Origin: Gelatoporia subvermispora B
Taxonomy: Eukaryota > Basidiomycota > Agaricomycetes > Polyporales > Gelatoporiaceae
DNA: 64,000 bases
Direction: 5' to 3'
Assembly (NCBI GenBank): GCA_000320605.2
Contig: KB445805.1
Location: 124,001-188,000 of the forward strand
In this document: one piece after another, positions 22,638 through 33,066 of the stretch
How positions within the stretch are numbered: position 1 is the first letter of the stretch
How the letters are laid out: every line of letters starts with the position of its first letter
Translations under genes and position numbers: made by a program
The notes under the pieces: generated by a model
The model's input: the letters and a program-made list of their open reading frames with translations, nothing else
Databases searched by the model: none
What the model was told of the DNA's origin: nothing

Positions 22638-24375
22638 ATGTCATACATCTCAAAGCCTGCTGTGCAGGCCAACGCGATGTCCGTCGAGTCTATGTTCCAA
22701 CAGATCATGGAGACGGTGCACAAGTCGGTACGTTTCCTACGACGCGTCAAAGTGGCGAAGCGTACCCACGAATTTTCTCCGGCAGCACCTCGAGATTGCG
22801 GAACTTCGTCAGGAATGTCAGGAGCTGAGGCAGGCCAACGCCAGCCTCCAGCGTGAGGTTCGGGAAGGGCTCCAGGTGAGTACACGTGTAGTGGCGGTCG
22901 CCAAAGCGCTGTGCGCTGGACCTCCCGTCCGGGCTGCATTGCACTTCCGGAGCTCTAACCTCTATTCATAGAACGGCAATGGGTCGCGACTGGGAACGCC
23001 GGGCACACAAACGCCAGCACCCAGCAGCCCGATGCTTAGGGCAAAGTCGCCGTTCCTCACCCCCACCTCGGCCGCCACGCTGGCCGTACCCCCAGCCCTA
23101 TACCAACCATCGCCGCTGAGCGACAACGCCGTGTCATGCTTCCCCTTCGGCTCGCGCGATATACCAGGATTCTACGTTGTCATCCCGGCTGGTGGCGCCG
23201 GGACCCGCCTCTGGCCCCTCTCCCGGGAGGAACATCCCAAGTTCCTCCTGGACCTTACCCTCAAGGGCCGGTCGCTCATCCAGGCCACCTGGGACCGTCT
23301 CATACCCCTTTCCTCTCCCTCGCGCACGGCGATCGTTGCCGGCCCTGCCCACGTGAGGAGCATTATGGAGCAGCTCCCCGAGCTGCTCCCAAGCAACCTC
23401 TTCTGCGAGCCCAGTGCGAAGGAATCGATGGCCGCCATCGGCCTCGCCGCAGCTATTCTCGTGCAGCGCGACCCCAACGCCATCATCGGCTCGTTCGCGG
23501 CCGACCACATGATCTCCGGCGACGACGCGTTCCTGTCCGCAGTGGCGGAGGCGGTCGAGGTCGCGAAGAAGGACTACCTGGTGACCATCGGTATCGCGCC
23601 GTCGCACCCGTCCACGGGCTTCGGCTACGTCCGCCTGGGCGAGAAGCTCGGGATGCAGGACGCGCCGAACGCGCGGCTCGTGTCTAGCTTCAAGGAGAAG
23701 CCGGATGCGCGCACCGCCGCGGCGTACATCAAGACGGGTAACTACCGCTGGAACGCCGGTATGTTCGTCACGAAGGCGGCGTTTTTGCTGCAGCTCCTTC
23801 AGGAGTACAAGCCAGAGCTGCATGATGGCCTCCAGCAGATTGCCGCGCGCTGGGACGTGTCAGAAAATGCGCGCCAGGCGGCGCTGAACGAGATCTGGCC
23901 CGGGCTAGAGAAGATTGCCATTGATAACGCCGTTGCCGAGCCGGCTGCCATGGATCGCAGGGTGGCGGTTGTACCGGCTACGTTTGGTGAGTCCTCTCCG
24001 TGGGCTGTGCTGGACTGCGTACTCATCATGATACAGGTTGGGACGATGTTGGAGACTTCTCGTCGCTCTCGGACCTCCTCCCAGCTGAGTCTAACCAACC
24101 ACGTGTCCTCGGAGACAGCGGCCTCGGTGCGTATTCTTCGTCATTACGCTGCTGGCATGTATTGACATGGACTTTACTTCACAGTCCTCACCGAGCAGGC
24201 TGCCGGTGGAATCGTTGTGCCCGGCTCCGGACGCCTTGTCTCGCTTCTGGGCGTCGACGATCTCATCGTCGTCGACATGCCCGACACGCTCCTCGTGACC
24301 ACACGTGCTCGATCTCAAGAAGTGAAGCGCCTCGTGAAGAAGTGCCGCGAATCGGGTTGGAAGCATCTTCTGTGA
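22638..24375 (+). CDS. Mannose-1-phosphate guanylyltransferase, bacterial ManC-like, with coiled-coil N-terminus
   Basis: Exon 1 (MSYISKPAVQANAMSVESMF) splices to a heptad-rich helix (LEIAELRQECQELRQANASL), then to a Ser/Pro-rich linker and the nucleotidyltransferase. The catalytic start is FYVVIPAGGAGTRLWPLSRE followed by HPKFLLDL. Further motifs are SFAADHMISGD, PSTGFGYVRLGE, KPDARTAAAYIKTGNYRWN, AGMFV and, after two short introns, GWDDVGDFSSL and LIVVDMPDTLLVTT, ending at 24375. The enzyme would make GDP-mannose from mannose-1-phosphate and GTP. The motif set (GGxGTRLWPLSR, HPKF) is that of bacterial, especially actinobacterial, ManC. The eukaryotic enzyme instead starts ILVGGYGTRLRPLT and carries left-handed beta-helix repeats. 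The bacterial C-terminal isomerase cupin is absent. Whether the coiled coil serves oligomerisation is inference. Codon use is C-rich and native-looking. Confidence 0.88.
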
Positions 24376-25024
24376 TCCCCCGTCAAAAGCGGTGCGGCGG
24401 TGCGCGCTCGCCTAGGAGCGGGAGCACTCGCTTGTTGAATTTATTGTTATCTGGGACTTTACCGTAGCTGGTCGGTTTCTGTCTGCATTTTCGCGGTGCT
24501 CTCGGCATGGGTATCCTACATCACGGACTGGCTCTCTACGACTCGAAATGCGGGGTCTTAGCTAATGACGGTCTTGCTTAGTTGCGTGCTCCAATGCATA
24601 TTTATGTCTCCTGCCGTCCACGTTGCCAGTATCTATTCGAACACCGGAGAGGGTCGTTGTTTGTGCGGAGGTCCCGCGACTGCCCTGGGTCTAGGTCGCA
24701 TCCTGATGCTCCGGCGCACCTCGCACGGTGCGGGACCGTCTGGACCTGTCTGGCTCATCAAGCGAACGACCCAGTTCTATGCTCTCGTCCAATTGGAAGT
24801 GGTCTCGGCTAGTGGTCACTCAAATTCACTTCGACCCAGACGACATCAAGGCTTCCGTATTGAAGACCGCTCAAGACGTAATGCAAACTGCTGCACGCCG
24901 TCCTTCACTGGCTACGTCAGGCGAGCGAAACTACTTACCCGGATGGCGCAGCACGGTATATAACAACGTGCACTTGGACGGGAACGAAGTCCTGCGCTGA
25001 TTCCAACCCCATAACATCATCGCT
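24376..25024. other. Intergenic; no supported gene
   Basis: Overlapping short frames (24565-24963, 24728-25000) show no family features. The stretch separates two same-strand genes. Confidence 0.5.
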
Positions 25025-25478
25025 ATGTCGCAAGAACTGAACTCCGGTCAGGAGCTCGCGGAATCGCTGTGCGAGCTCATGGCTTCTCCCCACGTAACGA
25101 TCCCGTCCGTGCCCCATGGTGTCTTCGGGGCGCTCCCCGGGCCGGTCGACCTCTTCTCCACACGGTTTGAAGCACTGTTCATGCAAGATGCTCGCGGCGT
25201 CATCGCGGGCCATCCAGTCGACCGTGAGGAGCTGAAGCAGAGTCTGCTGGCCCTGCAGAAGCATTGGAATGTCGCACATGTCAAGGTCACTGACAATCCA
25301 GAGCGGGCGAGCGGTCCGCTTTTGAACGCTCCTAGTCTGGTGAGCGGCACTGTTTGTCATGGAATCAAAGCGATGGCTCAATGTGCTCGCACGCCGACCT
25401 TCATAGCTATCCACTGAGCTGGAATGGACACCTAAGAGCTCTCAATTACCGGAAGTGGTTGAAGCAGAGGCTTCGTGA
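25025..25478 (+). CDS. Small conserved-looking protein, possibly NTF2-like
   Basis: A 130-codon frame starts MSQELNSGQELAESLCELM and contains HGVFGALPGPVDLFSTRFEAL. An intron (GTGAGC donor near 25340, acceptor TAG near 25396) joins in phase to LSTELEWTPKSSQLPEVVEA and a stop at 25478. The total is about 128 residues. The pattern of an N-terminal helix, a 'VxLFxxRFxALF' turn and a helix-strand end recalls small NTF2/SnoaL-like fungal proteins, but no catalytic residue can be named. No signal peptide or membrane segment is present. The frame and splice sites are good; the function is unknown. Confidence 0.5.
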
Positions 25479-26070
25479 GTGGGTTCGAACATTACGCTTA
25501 GTATGGATATTGATTTAAAGCGCCCGCCAGGACTGGAGAGGATAATGGCGTCCGACGCATCCACGTATTAGCGCTACAGGGTAACAAAGCTCTGTTCCGT
25601 TCCTCCTGAACAGGTTACGTCATGGTTCCCGTCGCATGGTTCTATCAAACGCATGTAGTATGTCATGTGTAGCGTGATGAGGTTCATGGAATTGAACGTT
25701 CGGAAATATGAGGTCGAGAAGGCTTGAGTAAACAGATGAAGAGCAAATTGGCCGAATTTAAAAAGTGCCGCATAAGCCTAGGGCATACGTCAGTGAACTC
25801 GAACACTACTATTTATGTCGGCGACAATACTCACTTGGTCTCAGCTAGTTTGCCCCACTCGGGACACGCCCTCTCGAGCAGGGAGAGATTCATACAGTGT
25901 TGTCTCTCCGGAAGTCTTCTCATTGCGTATATCCAATACCTAAGACATTGTGAACATTTGCGGACTCCAGACAGCTGATCCGCAATCCCTCACCGGCTGT
26001 GCATTCATCGAGGATGTTGACGGTTGTGAGTACAGTACTTTGACGCACGGCCGTTGATTGTTCAGCGCTG
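25479..26070. other. Intergenic, between convergent genes; no supported gene
   Basis: Only short frames occur. This is the 3' side of both the small protein (plus) and the DUF6534 gene (minus). Confidence 0.5.
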
Positions 26071-27524
26071 CTACGGAAGTCCTTGTCGATCTCTGCAGCA
26101 CGTTAGCTGCTCAGCCAATAATGGAGCAACTAATGAGCAGAGTGTGTGTACCGTGTCTGCACGTGCCGATCTGCGCCTGTCGATGACTTCATTGAAACCT
26201 GATATTCCGATGACAGCTGGGCCATCCTGCTCAGTACCGCGTCGCATAGCACCCCTCGCGTTGAGGCTACGGTGAGAAGACCAAGTTAGCGGACAAGGCA
26301 GGAATGAACGAAGTGGAACATACGAAACCAAAAGAGAATTGGAGTACACTTATACGTGGTGTGTCAGAGTTAGCAAGGTGTCAGGCGTTCACAATGGACG
26401 CACGTCTCGCGTAAATCATCATCAGACCCTCCCAAATGCCTAGGAAATCAGTTTCAGATATGAACCGGATGTAAGGTAAGGTAACATACCAGATCTGGGT
26501 AGTATCAGCATCTACGTAGCTATGGGTTAGTGGGGTGAGGTTTATTTTATACCACTTTCAACTCACGATGATAAGGATCGCAATGGCACAACAGCTACGA
26601 AGCTAAGAACTTGATGAACCTCTCGCAAAGCTTGGCACCATACCTGGTCAGCAATCCCGTCTCTTCGCAACAGGTCAAATAGGTATTCAGGAGAATGAGG
26701 ACTGAACATACCCACAGACCATACAATAATTCTGTCAACTGTGCGACTTGTCCTACACGAATTAGCAAGGTCCTTTGGCACTGTTGGGTAACGCACTGTG
26801 TTGTCCCAGTACGGCGATGCTTCAACAGATGACAACATAGCATGATCGTATTCAACACGTCGACGGAAGCTGACGACGCGACAGTCGCGATAGCAAGTCG
26901 CTTGTGTCGAGTAACCAGCATGTCCAACGTCGGCACATTGACAGCATACCCAAGTAATGCTAGAATGAGCGCAATGCGAAGTATGGACCCCATCCATTGT
27001 AAGACTGCAAACAGTACTTGTCGCGAAAGTACGTAGATTCTATACGCATAAAATGACTTTTGCAAACATCGGACCGGTATTAGCGGGTTACCCTCATGTA
27101 GATGGACATTGGACATACTTGAACGGACGAACTGAGAACATCATGCATGACGACACAAGCAGTGAACGACCACTGGACAGTCAGAAGACGATCAAAGGCA
27201 TCGTACTCGGTGACAGTGACCGTGTAGACATATATGCAAGATAATGTCGCGTGAACCGTCTCTAGCAGCCTATATTCAAGTCGTTCTTCAGCAATTTCAA
27301 GATTCCGCATCAACGACGAACCATACAGCTGCGACCTATGAAATAACATGAGTCAAGCAGCCAAGTATAATTTTCGTCTCAAAAGCAGGGCTTACAAAGG
27401 ACCTCAGCCATTTTGAATCGCTCTTACCGGTCTCAAAGTAGTGGAACGTTTGAATAGTCGCCATGCCGTACAGCATAATCGACACCAACGTTCCGACTTC
27501 CACTGCACCGAGCGTAAGATCCAT
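26071..27524 (-). CDS. DUF6534-type seven-helix membrane protein
   Basis: The start at 27524 (MDLTLGAVEVGTLVSIMLYG) begins TM1. It is followed by MATIQTFHYF, RLLETVHATLSCIYVYTVTV, SFYAYRIYVLSRQVLFAVLQ, a helix pair (RIALILALLGYAV, LAIATVASSASVDVLNTIML), ETGLLTR, and the family's end motif YSNSLLVS|LNARGAMRR, then a cytosolic tail ending at 26071. Several GT-AG introns split the helices. DUF6534 proteins are an expanded basidiomycete family predicted as seven-transmembrane receptor-like proteins of unknown ligand. The product is likely in the plasma membrane. The order N-terminus, helices, SLNAR tail is as usual. The exon covering TM6/TM7 (about 26350-26600) is poorly resolved and may hold an error. 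Confidence 0.72.
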
Positions 27525-28352
27525 GACACTGCAGCGACCGGCAGCAGAGCACTTGGAACCCGTTAACGCGGACTTGAGAACGGCATGGGCTCACCGTGTC
27601 TAGAAACACGGGAGATTTATACTCAGTTACATCATGTCAGAAGCCGGAAAAGTCTTCCGCTGGGGAAAGCACAAATCTGCATAAGTAGTTAAGTTCTCTC
27701 CTTGGAAGCACGAAGCATTTGTTGATGCTTGATTGAGTGCTTCCATATGATCACTAGCCTTCGGAGCAAGCAAGAAGCATGGATGCCCGATGCGAAATGT
27801 GGCGCACCTCACGCAATGGTCCTCCATGCTTGTGTCCTGCACCCCACAGTGTAGAGACTGGGGCATAGGAAAGTGTCCCATGGGTAGTCTACTAACGCTT
27901 CCACAGTGGGCGCTCGGTTATGTGCTCACTCCGATTGTACCTTGGTTCCTGCTGCTCTTCAAATTCTTTATGTGCAGGGAAACTGCATTATATTGCGTTC
28001 TTTACATCAAGATTGGATAGCATCGCTCAATAGTGGCGGTGAACGTATGCGTTTTTGCGGTCTGTCTGGCACGAGCCGAACGAGAGGACCCGATAGGGCC
28101 CGGTCATGACTGTTGGCGGACTCCCTAGAGCACTCACAGATTCTTTCACAGGCGTTGATCGGATTTGGACCACTGGGGCGTACAAATGTCTGTTTGCGAG
28201 AATCCCTCAGCATCTTGTCTATTCTCACGCTCGCTGCTGATGCAGAACATCGGCGGTACCTAGCTTGCATGGTCCCATGCCCGTACCGTATCCACACGTC
28301 TTCTCAGTGCATGTATGATTACCTTGTTTATATGCCAATAAGGATCTCTACA
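27525..28352. other. Intergenic; no supported gene
   Basis: Short frames without family features. This region lies upstream of both the DUF6534 gene (minus) and the BTB-B pseudogene (plus). Confidence 0.5.
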
Positions 28353-29795
28353 ATGATCGACATATCAGAACTAGGATGGAAACCCCTTATGTTGAAAACA
28401 CCCAAGAACAGGCTTAGGAGGCAGAAGAGAAAACAAAAACGCTTTACTTTGGAAACTGCTACATCCCTCAAGGCAACTAAATCTTCATTCTCAACATCGG
28501 CAATGGAATCTAAGCACGATCCTTGCGTAGTTGTGTACAACGCGATGTTCGATCGTCTACCCGCTACCGCGAGTAGATTTCAGGTCATCCAAGCCATGCA
28601 CAATGACCTCATTACGGCTGGGACATTTGCTGATGCAAAGATATATTGCTTCTCCCATCAATCGGGCTTCGTGAAGGCCGACAAAAATCTCACACTGTAA
28701 GCTAACAGTGTTGCCGTGGAGCATGCATCACAGCACCTTCAAGCGCGTTCGTCGATTTCTCTCCTGCGTTAGCGCTCGTGTTGATATGTCTCGTACATAT
28801 AGCATTATCTAGCTCTATTTGCGGGGCGGCGTATCTAATATCGATGCCAGCTTTTTATACACATCGTACGAGCCCTTATATGATTATGGATACGAATCTG
28901 ATAGCGATCTAGACGTGGATGAAGGAGAGAACTATGACGTCGAGACAGCGACGGTAGCCAGTCATCACGTTAGCGACGATGAAGAGATATCCAACATAAG
29001 ATGCCCAATTTATGCCGATGCTCCATCGCGTTTATTTATCGTGCCCGCTGAAGTCATATCCGATCTGAGCTCTTCAGTTCGTAGAGAGGTAACATCGCTT
29101 TATAGCGAGAACATCACGTGAATGCTCATGTGGGGCAAAGAGTTGCCTCACCGAACATACCATGAGCAGGAATGAATCCCATCTGCTTCTCAAGCGTTTC
29201 GTAGAGAGAGAATAATCTGTATACAAGATATGGCCTATAATACGTACGTACTTGCGTGTACGTGTTTCGTGCTCCTATCACTGACTCAAGTTCTAGGTGG
29301 CAGGCATTGATATTTTCTATTTATTTCGGCGAAGTCAGGTTTGCACCTCTCATGTCCCAAGGTCATCCCCCAGTGACTGTGCCTGAGTGCGCATGGTCAG
29401 CACCAATCTGCTCACCGAAATCAATGTACCGCTTGGCAGACAAGGTGAGTCTGAGTACCTCCTGATTCCGCAGGGTTTATGCTTTTATTTCAGCGTAGTA
29501 CGACTTGAACGATCTGAAGAGACAAGCACTCAACGACCTGTACTCCAAGCCGTCTTCGGAAAACATTTGGACTGGATATCGCAGAAAGTATGCGTGTTGC
29601 CATCTCATAGTTGAAGTGAATATTTTGCCTAGATATCCAGAAATCCAAGGCATTGACGTCGACTTCGTTCTTGCGAACTGCTTATACCCAACACACGATA
29701 TACAGAAATGGGTAGATTGTGTTGCCAAGGGCCACGCTCCACACAGCAGTACGGTACTGGCGAAGCTGATGGTAAGGTTGCTCAATAGAGGATAA
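28353..29795 (+). pseudogene. BTB-domain protein B, decayed
   Basis: This copy aligns with paralogues C and D throughout. It has a basic N-terminus (KNRLRRQKRKQKR), FDRLPATASRFQVIQAMHND, the BTB core FADAKIYCFSH, the acidic YDYGYESDSDLDVDEGE, a WQALIFSIYFGEVRFAP exon, CSPKSMYRLADK and the C-terminal YPEIQGIDVDFVLANCLYP with TVLAKLMVRLLNRG. However, the codon matching Tyr of 'LPLYANS' is TAA (28698-28700), leaving 'ANSVAVEHASQ' behind the stop. The exon joining to the acidic part has also lost its 'LLSGAFREG' sequence. Amino-acid changes are denser than between C and D. It is a pseudogene unless the stop is a sequencing error. It sits head to tail before esterase-like E1, as C and D sit near E2 and E3. 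Confidence 0.7.
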
Positions 29796-30605
29796 CATTG
29801 GTCTTTGCATCGCAATCGCAATCGCAGGACCGATTGACCTTGAAGTCTATCAACTGCCCCATATACCTATATTACAGTATGACCTACGTCAAATTCCTGT
29901 GGCCTGGCCTTGTGCAATATGTATCTGGGATGAATGTTGTGCTGAGACTCAGATATACAGCGATCTCGGGGTCTCTGTGCTTGTATACACACGTAAGAGA
30001 ACACCCAAGCATGGGAAACACAACGTTAGCAGCCATCGTTGTCACATGGCAGAATGAAGGAGGACATTTCCACATAACGTAATAGTGCAGCATGCAAAGG
30101 AGACGAAAGCGAGATATGAGACCTTGTTGGGAGCTCGGTGTACATTTGTTAGATGTACCATTCGATCAAGAAGAGACTTCGGCCAGTGTCGGATAAGTGC
30201 ACCCAACTTATGTCAGAAGAGACTCACTGTTATTTGACTTCATGTTTTTACTTCTTTGTTTCTTTTCTTCTGCACCTTGTTGTGCGGGATAATCTCGGAA
30301 TACCCCCGCCGGTCTCACAGAGAAAGGTTCTCACTTCCAGCATGCTGTGCCCTTCTCATGCTCACGAGCTCGGGGTCAGCTGCAAAACTCTAGGTAGGGA
30401 TTAGCTTGTATCATGATAACTACCCCGAAACTGTCTAGCACAGATGAACATACGCGCTACGGTATTGTTACACACCGAAGGGCATCGTGAACTGCTCCGG
30501 TATGAAATTTGTTCATAATAACAGTGGCTAGTTTAGTGATGTTACAACTACAAGAAGCTTACGAAGCCAAAAACGAAGTATGAGTAGCAAAAAGAGCCCA
30601 CGAGC
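29796..30605. other. Intergenic between BTB-B and E1; no supported gene
   Basis: This is the 3' side of both neighbours. It holds short frames only. Confidence 0.5.
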
Positions 30606-32983
30606 CTACTCCGGAAATTGTATATTCAGGGAAATCAAGAGATTCATTCCTGCAGCCCGGAATGTGTCAGGTTCTATGGTAAAGGAAGAATCATTTTGGA
30701 TATTGAGCTGGTGTGGCGCTGAAATCGTCCACTGCGGCCAGTTTATACCAGTACCATTGTTCGGGTTACCATGTGTCACAAAGCTGACCAGGCGGTCTGT
30801 GAGAGTTCCGGGACCCCATATGTTCAACATGTCACTGAGGTCGATCTACAGCGAGGTCAGTGTCTCACTTCCCTCAAGCTCAGAGGTTCAGACTCACAGC
30901 ACCAATGAACGGGAACTTGAACTCCTTGCTTTCTGAAAATGAAATCGGGGGATGGTGAGTGTGAACTATGATGGCTCAGTTAGGCGACTCACGGAAAGAC
31001 CAAGCGCCCTGGTGACCAGCGGTATGGTTGAGAAAGAAACGACGCTGCGAGTGGTACTCGATATCTCCAACAAGCGCTGCTAGCCGCTTATACTGGGGCG
31101 TGATCGCGTACAGGTCTCCGGTGTCGAACGGGGAGCCATCGGTAGGATCCGAGGGATATAATGCGAAGATTTCCTCCACGGCTGACATCGGTATACCCGG
31201 AAGACCTTCCTCCATGAGCCACGCCGCAGTCTCATTGTCCGTTCTGAGGAGCAGCGTCAATACAAGCAATTGCAATTGCAGCTACGACTGACGTGATAGA
31301 AGTGAGATTGAGCGCTCCATCCGTGCCTTCATCCTGTGTGCACTGCGTTCCGACAGATGGAGCGGTTAGCGCGGTCAATTTGCAGATAGCGTTGAAACTT
31401 ACGCCGACCACAAATGGTACGCGTGCTATCTTCCCTTGTTGGAGCAGGGTTTCAGGCTGTTCTGCGATGAAGTCGTTATCAAGTACAACTTGCCAGCGCT
31501 GGTGACGTTTATTAGCGCTTATTAGAGGCTTCAACTGATAGAGACGAATACCCCGAAGCGCTGCGCAGCCGGAGCTGCGAGCATTGCTTCATAGAGCTCT
31601 TCATAAGGCAACTGCCGCAGGCAGTCCAGAGAGTCGGTGCTATTCTGGCACGACGTTTGGTTGACAAGGATGTCATACGTTCCCTGCAGCTCGCTGTAGG
31701 TGTTAAGTGGGATAGGGAAACCACTGTGCATCCAGGCACCGCTAAAGAGACCCTCAGAATTTCCGCCGTTGTTGAGCATCTGGAACGCAGCGGAAATACT
31801 GCCAGTGTTTGCTCCCCATCTATCATGAGTCAGTTTCATAGCCAATTGTTCGTAGAGGATGCGAATAACCTACATCGTGACCCTCGAGTGATCGCCACCA
31901 AATTGGTGTATGTACTGCTGAATCCATCGAAGCGCTTGCCGTTCTGGTTGAAGTGGTCAGTCACCTACTACATTGATACGACCTTCCTTTACTCACGATC
32001 ACGCAATCCTAAATTTGTAATACCTGCATCTTTGGCCTGCTGTCCGGGCAGAAATCCGAATGCTACTCAGGCGGTAAGTCACCTTCGATATCTCACTGAG
32101 CCGCATATGATTACCATTCAGCCTGCGGAAGACTCAGTGGGTACAGTGAACAATAGATGATGGGCCAAGAGGGTGATCATACCGATGGTTGATAGCTACC
32201 AGTATCACGGGTTCGTGATTCTGGACGGACCGCTCTACAATCACGCTGCCGTCGAAGCTATGCCCAAAACCATCAGAGAGGCTGTACACCAGCTCTCACA
32301 ATACTTACAATGAAGAGCCGCCCCATAGGAAGGAACCTGTGGTTGTGGGATACATGTGAGAAACAATACTACGCCAACGTCGCTGGAGAGCTACCGAAAG
32401 TGATCCACTGGAGCGATTCTTTAGAATTCTACTATTGGTACTCTGTATGACGTCCTCACCATTACTACCGGGAGGTTCACGCCCGGCTTTGTACCTGCCG
32501 GCGCATATATATCCAGATAAAGACCTGTCACGGATTCAGCGTATGAATCATTAATGAAGCTTGCCTCTTGCTTACAGTCTTCAGACTGGTTTGCTATGGC
32601 TGTGGAGAACGTATCGAGGAAGGCAGCCTGGAAAGGGTCCAGGAAGGAAGCACCGCCTGAGCTGATGACGTCGGAAATGTCCTGAGGGCAGAAAGGTGCA
32701 AAACTTGTGGCATCATGGGTCCCTTGGTATGTTTCCAGTGGCTGAGGCAGACGGAAACGAAGATTTCCGACGCTATTGGCTGGAGTGGGTAGTGCATTCC
32801 AGACAGATTAACGCGCACTTACGGTGGTTGCGCAAAAGGTATCCCAAGGTACTGGTCAGTGTTATTGACGCGCTTCCCTATGAACTTGGCCTCGTCGAGG
32901 GCGACCGAAGGCGGAGCCAGTGCAGATGTGGATAGCACTGAACCAATCAAGATGCAGAGAGCAAGGAAGCACATTCCAAACAT
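30606..32983 (-). CDS. E1: secreted type-B carboxylesterase-like protein lacking catalytic residues
   Basis: The signal peptide (MFGMCFLALCILIGSVLSTS, start 32983) is followed by YLGIPFAQPP, LRFRLPQPLETYQGTHDAT, a 13-nt micro-exon (32395-32407), RSVQNHEPVILVAINHR, FGGDHSRVT|IWGANTGSISAA, SGFPIPLN, DSLDCLRQLP, DEGTDGALN, IFALYPSDPTDGSPFDTG, YHSQRRFFLNHTA and WGPGTLTDRLVSFVTHGNPN, ending LNIQFPE at 30606. This is the full carboxylesterase/lipase B fold, about 530 residues. The nucleophile elbow reads G-A-N-T-G (Asn codon 31809-31807) instead of GxSxG. The catalytic His position is Asp (30842-30840) in GAIDLSDML. The oxyanion motif HGGGF reads TFGSF. Glu in DEGT remains. Hydrolysis is therefore not expected. 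The frame is intact, so a non-catalytic secreted role is likely. E1 is a near twin of E2. Confidence 0.85.
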
Positions 32984-33059
32984 CGCGACGCAACCAGAGT
33001 GTATATCGCTCTTGCTTGTATGGCCCAAAGAGCTGTTGGAATGAGCGAAGGTGCATTCA

Positions 33060-33066
33060 TTTTATA
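33060..33066 (-). promoter_or_regulatory. TATA box of E1
   Basis: On the minus strand TATAAAA lies about 77 nt upstream of the E1 ATG. The twin gene E2 has the same element at the matching place. Confidence 0.55.

Noticed and set aside
23134..23823. 229-codon frame antisense to the guanylyltransferase
   Set aside because: Same cause: GC-rich codon bias of the real gene. The Arg-rich composition is that of an antisense shadow.
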